Assembly: GCF_009789195.1 (NCBI RefSeq)
Contig: NZ_WSTC01000027.1
Span: forward strand, 1-64,000
Origin: Paenibacillus sp. MMS18-CY102
GTDB lineage: Bacteria; Bacillota; Bacilli; Paenibacillales; Paenibacillaceae
DNA length: 64,000 nt
Direction: 5' to 3'
Position numbers and translations under genes: made by a program
Notes under the pieces: generated by a model
What the model was told of the DNA's origin: nothing
What the model saw: the letters and a program-made list of their open reading frames with translations, nothing else
The model's database searches: none
Shown here: piece by piece, positions 58,337-64,000 of the stretch
Layout of the letters: every line of letters starts with the position of its first letter
How positions within the stretch are numbered: the stretch's first letter is position 1

Positions 58337-59947
58337 ATGTTAAGCCAGAAGAAATGGAAGGCTGCCTTATTGTTCGTTGTTGCAGCACTGCTAGCAGTAA
58401 CGGTCATTCCGGGAGGAAAGGCGTTTGCGCTGAATGTATGGGGCATTTATAAGGAAGCGCAGCAATTGGATGCCAAGGGGAAGTACAAAGAGGCGATTGA
58501 GAAATATAAAATCATTGCCGCTGAGTTTGTGAAGACGCAGCAATATGGCAATGCGTCTAACATCTATCGTAATATCGGTGAAGATTATTCGAATTTAGCT
58601 ATGTACGACGACGCCGTAGCAAGCTGGGATTTAGAGGCGTTGTATGCGGGCAAGATCGGCCAGACCCAAATCAGTATTGCAGCTAAGCGTAAAGCAGACG
58701 CGCTTCGCAGCAGCGCGCAGCTGTTCGTAGAGGCGGATGCAGCGAAGCTTGGCAATGCAAACTACCATAATGCGATATTTGAGCCGAAGAATGGCGCATT
58801 GATTGGCGCTTATGCAGAGCTCGATCCGAAGGTTCATAACGCCAAGACGAGCAATCCTTTTTATACAGAAGGTTTCCCGCAGATGACGGGCAAGAAGCAT
58901 GCGGCTTATTTATTATATTTTACGTACGGCAATCCGCTTTCCACATTGAGGAGCCACATCGAGGAAGCTAAGGCTAACGGAACCGCAATACAGCTTGGCA
59001 TTCAGCCCACTAAGGGGCTAGGCCAAGTACAGGATAATGAGTATTTGCACCAGTTCGCGCAAGAGATCGCTGATGCTGGCATTCCGATCTTCGTTCGCTT
59101 TGCGAATGAGATGAATGGCGATTGGGTGCCATGGAATGGCAATCCGAAATTGTACATCGAGAAGTTTCGCCTTGTCGCTGACGCAATTCATAAGGCAGCT
59201 CCAAACAATGCAGTAATGGTATGGGCGCCTGGCCAAATTCCGGAATATAACATTCAAGATTATTACCCAGGAGATGCTTATGTGGACTGGGTGGGGGTTA
59301 GCTTGTATACGATCTTCAACCCAACCCTCGATCCGCTGAAGAAGGGTGAGGACCGTTCCAGCCATCTCGATAAGTTTGATTTAATTTATAAGCTGTATGC
59401 GGCACGTAAGCCTGTGTTTATTTCGGAAGGCGGTGTTTCGTATATGTACCCGGAGAAGCTGCAGGATAAGACGGCGTGGTCGAGCTACCAGCTGAAACAG
59501 TTTTATATGACGCTCCCTATGGTGTATCCGAAGGTTAAGGGAATCTTTTACTTCGATAGCAATCATGATGCTTCTAATCGGGTCAAATATTATATGCTCT
59601 CTGCAAATGCGAAGCTGCTTGATGCATATAAGCAATCGATTGCCAGCCCGTTCTACTTGAGTACGGTCGGCGACGAGTCTCCGATTGCCTATCGCAAAAT
59701 CAGTGGTGCAACCGTGGAGGCGAGCGCTCAGAAAGTGTCAGCGTATGTGAAGACATGGACGCCAATGCTCAGCAAAGTAACCTATGAGATCGGCGGGAAG
59801 GCTGTCGCCACGGCTACACAGCTGCCTTGGAAGGCTTCTATTAACTTTGCGTTGTACAAAGGCAAGACGATTACAATCGTTGTTAAGGCATATGATACAG
59901 GCGGCAAGCTTGCAACGGCGCAAAAGCTGCTGGTTACCGTGAAGTAA
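58337..59947 (+). CDS. secreted GH26-like glycoside hydrolase with TPR-like N-terminus
   Basis: A 536-residue exported protein. The signal peptide cleaves near AFA-L (about residue 31). A TPR-like helical repeat region (about 35-135, YKEAIEKYKIIAAEFVKTQQYGNASNIYRNIGEDYSNLAMYDDAVASWDLEALYAGKIG) is followed by a (beta/alpha)8 hydrolase domain (about 150-440) resembling family 26 mannanases/glucanases. It has the acid/base Glu258 in RFANEMNGDW and the nucleophile Glu364 in FISEGG. A C-terminal Ig-like beta domain completes it (about 455-536). GGGGGAACGG precedes ATG 58337. Substrate unknown; a beta-glycan in the wall or environment is likely. Confidence 0.85.
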   Translation: MLSQKKWKAALLFVVAALLAVTVIPGGKAFALNVWGIYKEAQQLDAKGKYKEAIEKYKIIAAEFVKTQQYGNASNIYRNIGEDYSNLAMYDDAVASWDLEALYAGKIGQTQISIAAKRKADALRSSAQLFVEADAAKLGNANYHNAIFEPKNGALIGAYAELDPKVHNAKTSNPFYTEGFPQMTGKKHAAYLLYFTYGNPLSTLRSHIEEAKANGTAIQLGIQPTKGLGQVQDNEYLHQFAQEIADAGIPIFVRFANEMNGDWVPWNGNPKLYIEKFRLVADAIHKAAPNNAVMVWAPGQIPEYNIQDYYPGDAYVDWVGVSLYTIFNPTLDPLKKGEDRSSHLDKFDLIYKLYAARKPVFISEGGVSYMYPEKLQDKTAWSSYQLKQFYMTLPMVYPKVKGIFYFDSNHDASNRVKYYMLSANAKLLDAYKQSIASPFYLSTVGDESPIAYRKISGATVEASAQKVSAYVKTWTPMLSKVTYEIGGKAVATATQLPWKASINFALYKGKTITIVVKAYDTGGKLATAQKLLVTVK

Positions 59948-60294
59948 ACATTTTGAGCTTATTTTTGTCGGGACAAGGGTGCGGCGCCATTTCGTGGAGA
60001 TGGCGCTTCAGCCGCTCGGCTTGTTATCTTTTCAACTCACTGCCTTGGAATAGGTAATATTCGGCGGGTTTCTGCCGTTCTCTTGCGCCAACTGCTCCAA
60101 ATAGCGGCCGAACGCACCAAATGGCTTACTCTAGCAATTGACAGCCCACGCTGCCCCGTGTACATTTAAACTTAATCAATGAAACAGACATGATTTGTTC
60201 ACACTATAAACGATACGGCGGCTAAGTATGTGCACGAATTCACAAAGTACATCATATCCCTATAAAATAGACCGCGCGAAGAGGAGAGACACCC
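59948..60294. other. intergenic region before nadA
   Basis: A hairpin GCGCCAT/ATGGCGC (about 59983-60005) without a T-run lies just after the hydrolase gene. Near the other end, TTCACA (60239-60244) and TATAAA (60261-60266) with a 16-bp spacer form a moderate nadA promoter. No gene is evident; I could not identify a certain NAD-repressor operator. Confidence 0.4.
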
Positions 60295-61233
60295 ATGGAA
60301 GCATTGGCACTTGAACGCAAGGCGGAACAAAACCGCGAGTTGCGCGAACGCCTCATGCAGCTGAAGAAAGAGCGTAACGCCATTATTCTGGCCCACTACT
60401 ATCAACGGGATGAAATTCAAGAGGTAGCTGATTTCCGCGGCGACTCCTTCCTGCTTGCCCAGAAGGCAGCGGCGACCGATGCAGACGTTATTGTGTTCTG
60501 CGGCGTACATTTCATGGGCGAGAGCGCTAAGATCCTTGCACCGAACAAAACGGTACTTATTCCAGACGAACGGGCTGGCTGCCCGATGGCAGACATGGTC
60601 AACGTGGATGGCTTGCGCAAGCTGAAGGCACAGCATCCGAATGCGACGGTTGTTACGTACATTAACTCTTCGGCAGAGATTAAGGCGGAGACTGACATTT
60701 GCTGCACATCGTCCAATGCGCTCAAAGTTATTAACTCGGTCGAGTCCGACGAGATCATCTGGGTTCCGGACAAAAACCTGGGTCACTACGTTCAGCAGCA
60801 TACAGACAAGAAAATGATTATCTGGGAAGGCTATTGCAACACACATGACATGCTGACCGTTAAAGATGTGGAAGAGATGAAGGCGAAGTATCCAAATGCA
60901 CAATTCGTCGTTCACCCCGAATGCCGTCCGGAAGTCGTGGAGCTTGGCGATTATGTAGGCAGCACGACAGGCATTCTGGAATATTGCAAAAACTCCGATT
61001 GCCAAGAGTTTATTGTTGGTACGGAGGACGGAACAGGCTACCAGCTGCGAGTGGACAGCCCGAACAAAACGTTCCATTTTGCGACCAAATACTTGGTGTG
61101 CCCGAACATGAAGGTTAACAACCTGAAGAAGCTGGTCAAATGCTTGGAAACGATGCAACCGCAAATCTACGTGCCGCCGACAGTGGCTGACCAAGCCCGC
61201 AAATCGCTGGAGCGTATGCTGCAGGTCAAATAA
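60295..61233 (+). CDS. nadA: quinolinate synthase NadA
   Basis: A [4Fe-4S] enzyme that condenses iminoaspartate with dihydroxyacetone phosphate to quinolinate in de novo NAD synthesis. It is 312 residues long. Conserved segments are ILAHYYQRDEIQEVADFRGDS, VFCGVHFMGESAKIL (first cluster Cys), ADMVN, YINSSAEIKAETDICCTSSNA (second), FVVHPECRPEV, and the C-terminal NSDCQEFIVGTEDG region followed by FHFATKYLVCPNMK with the third cluster Cys. GAGGAGAG precedes the ATG. First gene of nadABC. Confidence 0.95.
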   Translation: MEALALERKAEQNRELRERLMQLKKERNAIILAHYYQRDEIQEVADFRGDSFLLAQKAAATDADVIVFCGVHFMGESAKILAPNKTVLIPDERAGCPMADMVNVDGLRKLKAQHPNATVVTYINSSAEIKAETDICCTSSNALKVINSVESDEIIWVPDKNLGHYVQQHTDKKMIIWEGYCNTHDMLTVKDVEEMKAKYPNAQFVVHPECRPEVVELGDYVGSTTGILEYCKNSDCQEFIVGTEDGTGYQLRVDSPNKTFHFATKYLVCPNMKVNNLKKLVKCLETMQPQIYVPPTVADQARKSLERMLQVK

Positions 61234-61268
61234 GCGTCATTATTTTTATGCCTGGAGGCATCCATCTT

Positions 61269-62882
61269 ATGATTCCATCATACTTAATTGACGTGCGACT
61301 GGACGAGTTGCCGGTCATCGAGAAGGACGTTATTGTCATCGGGGCCGGCATCGCCGGTCTTTTTACCGCTATTAAGGCGAGTAAGCGCGGCTCTGTGCTC
61401 ATGATCACGAAGAAATCGCTGCTCGACAGCAATACACGCTACGCCCAAGGGGGTATCGCCGCCGTAATTTCGGATGACGATTCCCCTGCTTATCATTTGG
61501 AGGACACCTTGATTGCAGGCGCGGGACTATGCGATCACGACGCCGTGAATGCGCTCGTGCACGAAGGGCCAAGGGGTGTTGAGGATTTGATCCGAATGGG
61601 TACGCAGTTCGACTTGGAAAATGGGGAATATGCATTAACCAAGGAGGGCGCGCATAGCCAGCGAAGGATTTTGCATGCTAATGGAGATGCAACCGGATTC
61701 GAGATCGTACGCGCGTTGTCTGAGAATGCGGTAGCCAAGGAAGGCGTCGAGGTATGGGATGACCATTTTGTCATCGATCTCGTGACCATAGCAGGCGAAT
61801 GCTGCGGTGCTATTGTACAGAAGCCGGACGGCTCGCGCTTGTTCGTCCGCGGCAAGGCAACGATTTTGTGCTCGGGCGGTACGGGACAGCTGTATCGTTA
61901 TACGACTAACCCTGACGTGGCGACCGGTGATGGCATCGCCATGGCTTATCGTGCGGGTGCTTACATACGAGATATGGAATTTCTTCAATTTCACCCGACG
62001 TCACTTTGTTACCCAGGAGCGCCGCGCTTCCTTATTTCGGAGGCTGTGCGAGGAGAAGGTGCGTATCTTCGCAATATCAGGGGCGAGCGATTTATGCATA
62101 AGTATCATGAACAGCTGGAACTGGCGCCGCGCGATGTCGTAGCACGAGCGATCGTGAGCGAGATGGAGGAAACGAAGTCGACCTTCGTTTACTTGGACAT
62201 TACGCATGAATCGGAAGAGATGGTGAAGCATCGCTTCCCAACCATTTATGAAACTTGCCTCAGCTATGGGCTTGACCTGACGACAGATTGGATTCCAGTA
62301 GCGCCAGCGATGCATTATATGATGGGCGGCGTGAAAACCGACCTGAACGGCGAGACGAACATCAAGCGCCTATTTGCCTGTGGCGAAGTGTCATCTACTG
62401 GCGTTCATGGGGCTAACCGGCTGGCAAGCAACTCGTTATCGGAAGCTATTGTATTCGGCAGAAGGATCGTCGATCGGATTGCAGAGCTTCCTCCATTGGG
62501 AGCAAAGCCGATTATTCATTATGAAGCGGAACGTAATGGTGTCCCAATGCAAGCTTTCGTAGAACGGCGCCTGAAGCTGCAAAAGGTCATGGTGCGGTAT
62601 GCAGGCCTTCGCCGCGATGGGCAAGGGTTGTCCAAAGGGCTAGAGGAGTTGAAACGGCAGTTACCGATTTTCCAATCTGTGCTGACCAAGCGCGAGGAAT
62701 ATGAATTTGCTAACCTACTAACCTGCGCGCTGCTCACGACGGAATCGGCACTGGCGCGTGAAGAAAGCCGGGGGGCGCATGCGCGCGAAGATTTCCCGGA
62801 GCGGAATGACCAAGTCTGGCGCAAGCACACGGTGCTGCACCGCGATTACGGATTGACAGAGGAGCGGATTCACGATGTATGA
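61269..62882 (+). CDS. nadB: L-aspartate oxidase NadB
   Basis: A flavoprotein that oxidises L-aspartate to iminoaspartate for NadA. It is 537 residues long. The N-terminal FAD dinucleotide-binding motif is VIVIGAGIAGLFTAIKAS. The succinate dehydrogenase/fumarate reductase-like core includes NTRYAQGGIAAVISDDDSP, MEFLQFHPTSL, YMMGGVKTDLNGETNIKRLFACGEVSSTGVHGANRLASNSL and a helical C-terminal domain. ATG 61269 follows CTGGAGGC by 10 bp; the ATG at 61248 precedes this site and is rejected. It overlaps nadC by 8 bp. Confidence 0.95.
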   Translation: MIPSYLIDVRLDELPVIEKDVIVIGAGIAGLFTAIKASKRGSVLMITKKSLLDSNTRYAQGGIAAVISDDDSPAYHLEDTLIAGAGLCDHDAVNALVHEGPRGVEDLIRMGTQFDLENGEYALTKEGAHSQRRILHANGDATGFEIVRALSENAVAKEGVEVWDDHFVIDLVTIAGECCGAIVQKPDGSRLFVRGKATILCSGGTGQLYRYTTNPDVATGDGIAMAYRAGAYIRDMEFLQFHPTSLCYPGAPRFLISEAVRGEGAYLRNIRGERFMHKYHEQLELAPRDVVARAIVSEMEETKSTFVYLDITHESEEMVKHRFPTIYETCLSYGLDLTTDWIPVAPAMHYMMGGVKTDLNGETNIKRLFACGEVSSTGVHGANRLASNSLSEAIVFGRRIVDRIAELPPLGAKPIIHYEAERNGVPMQAFVERRLKLQKVMVRYAGLRRDGQGLSKGLEELKRQLPIFQSVLTKREEYEFANLLTCALLTTESALAREESRGAHAREDFPERNDQVWRKHTVLHRDYGLTEERIHDV

Positions 62883-63738
62883 TTACGCATTGCGTGAGCA
62901 AATACGCGCTTGGTTAGCTGAGGATATCGGCATGGGCGATATTACGACAGAAACGACCATTCCGGAAGGAAGCCGGTCCAAGGCAATCATCCATGTGAAG
63001 GAAGATGGGCTCATTGCGGGACTGGACGTCGCACGGCTAGTATTTGAAGTTGTAGACCCAGAAATCGCTTATACGGCACTCGTTCAAGACGGCGACCGGG
63101 TAACCAAAGGGACCGTTATTGCAGCGGCGGAGGGCAGTACGCATAGCTTGCTTATAGGCGAACGGCTCGCATTGAACCTCATGCAGCGGCTGTCGGGCAT
63201 TGCGACGAAGACGCGTGCGTTCGTGGATGCGCTCGAAGGGTTAGGGACGCGCCTTGTTGATACGCGCAAGACGACGCCTGGCCATCGGAAGCTTGAGAAG
63301 TACGCGGTACGGGTTGGCGGCGGCGCGAACCATCGATTCGGCTTATACGACGCGGTCATGATAAAGGACAATCATATTAAAGGTGCTGGCAGCATTCGTG
63401 CTGCAATCGCAGGTGCGCGTGCACGTATCCCCCACACGATGAAGATTGAAGTGGAGACGGAGTCAATGGAGCAAGTGCATGAAGCGATGTCTTGCGGGGC
63501 TGACATTATCATGCTTGATAATATGAGCTTGGAACAGATGGCTGAAGCAGTACAGCATATCCGATCATTTTCCCGCCATATCATTACGGAAGCGTCGGGT
63601 GGCGTTACGCTCGAAACGGTTCGCGGAATCGCAGAAACAGGTGTCGATGTGATTAGCGTAGGCGGCCTAACTTACTCATTCCAAGCACTGGACATTAGCC
63701 TGGACTTGAATGAAAAGAAAGGCGGGGCGCCGGCGTGA
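62875..63738 (+). CDS. nadC: nicotinate-nucleotide diphosphorylase (carboxylating) NadC
   Basis: Quinolinate phosphoribosyltransferase, which converts quinolinate and PRPP to nicotinate mononucleotide and CO2. It is 287 residues, full length. Conserved parts are EDIGMGDITTETTIPE, LNLMQRLSGIATKTRAFVDALEG, VDTRKTTPGHRKLEKYAVRVGGGANHRFGLYDAVMIKDNHI (active-site Arg, His, Lys), VEVETESMEQVHEA-like EVETES, IIMLDNMS and EASGGVTLETVRGIAETGVDVISVGGLT. GAGGAG precedes ATG 62875 inside the end of nadB. The coaX start overlaps its stop codon. Confidence 0.96.
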   Translation: MYDYALREQIRAWLAEDIGMGDITTETTIPEGSRSKAIIHVKEDGLIAGLDVARLVFEVVDPEIAYTALVQDGDRVTKGTVIAAAEGSTHSLLIGERLALNLMQRLSGIATKTRAFVDALEGLGTRLVDTRKTTPGHRKLEKYAVRVGGGANHRFGLYDAVMIKDNHIKGAGSIRAAIAGARARIPHTMKIEVETESMEQVHEAMSCGADIIMLDNMSLEQMAEAVQHIRSFSRHIITEASGGVTLETVRGIAETGVDVISVGGLTYSFQALDISLDLNEKKGGAPA

Positions 63739-64000
63739 TTCTGGTTATTGATGTAGGGAATACGAATATCGTCCTTGGCGTATACCAAGGCAAGGAGCTA
63801 CTGCATCATTGGCGAATTAGTACGAATCGCTCCGCGACGGTTGATGAGTACGGCATTACAATTAACAATCTGTTCCAGTTTGCAGGCTTGTCGCTCGATG
63901 GAATCGATGGCGTCATTATTTCTTGTGTCGTTCCTCCGCTCATGCGGACGCTGGAGCAGCTAAGTATCAAATATATGCGCAAAACGCCAGTGGTCGTCGG
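63735..64000 (+). CDS. coaX: type III pantothenate kinase CoaX (partial, runs off window)
   Basis: The first 88 codons of an ASKHA-fold pantothenate kinase. It starts at GTG 63735 (GTGA overlap with nadC): ILVIDVGNTNIVLGVYQGKELLHHWRISTN is the N-terminal phosphate-1 motif, with D-x-G-N-T-N, followed by VDEYGITINNLF and the VIISCVVPPL segment. It carries out the first step of coenzyme A synthesis from pantothenate. The 3' end lies beyond base 64000, so the phosphate-2 and adenosine motifs are not visible. Its position downstream of ftsH is as in Bacillus. Confidence 0.93.
   Translation, partial: MILVIDVGNTNIVLGVYQGKELLHHWRISTNRSATVDEYGITINNLFQFAGLSLDGIDGVIISCVVPPLMRTLEQLSIKYMRKTPVVV

Overview
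The window comes from the chromosome of an endospore-forming, low-to-mid GC Gram-positive bacterium, most likely Paenibacillus or a close relative. The evidence is the order yabM-yabN-hup-rqcP ... yabP-yabQ-divIC-yabR-spoIIE-yabS-yabT-tilS-hpt-ftsH-nadABC-coaX, a nearby spoVT, strong GGAGG ribosome binding sites, lipobox lipoproteins and an SLH surface protein. No rRNA, tRNA, CRISPR array, transposase or prophage was seen.

1-5.8 kb: the urea ABC transporter urtABCDE behind a sigma-A promoter with two TGTNA-N7-TNACA (GlnR/TnrA) boxes, then a small lipoprotein. 6.0-9.7 kb: a secreted protein with a copper-amine-oxidase-N-like domain, then the convergent carboxynorspermidine (alternative spermidine) synthase/decarboxylase pair. 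That pair follows a long leader ending in a terminator with a possible antiterminator. 10.4-20.9 kb: a guanidine-I (ykkC) riboswitch operon encoding an ABC transporter, two DUF1989 proteins (carboxyguanidine deiminase type), a biotin-dependent guanidine/urea carboxylase and allophanate hydrolase. Together these would import guanidine and degrade it to ammonia and CO2. A GlnR/TnrA box sits at about -50 of the operon's promoter. 21.0-23.7 kb: a Ni/Co ECF-type transporter (CbiM, PDGLE subunit, CbiQ-CbiO fusion) with another such box just downstream of its promoter. The urea, guanidine and metal transport operons therefore look like one nitrogen-controlled group.

24.0-32.1 kb: spoVT, a structured noncoding stretch, a YdjM-type membrane protein, and a two-component system upstream of a MacB/FtsX-type ABC exporter. 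32.2-36.4 kb: a SpoVB/MATE-like flippase (yabM position), YabN (methylase-MazG), HU and RqcP. 36.5-46.6 kb is an accessory insertion splitting the usual rqcP-yabP junction. It holds a histidine phosphatase-like gene, a 2382-residue SLH-anchored Ig/cadherin repeat protein, a GNAT acetyltransferase and three tandem phage-tail-collar (MdpB-like) proteins. This is the best candidate for an undescribed multi-gene system.

46.7-64.0 kb: the conserved sporulation/division/housekeeping block. It runs yabP, yabQ, divIC, yabR, spoIIE (with a 21-bp-spaced Spo0A-type promoter), yabS, yabT, tilS, hpt, ftsH, a GH26-like secreted glycosidase, nadA, nadB, nadC and the start of coaX, which runs off the end.
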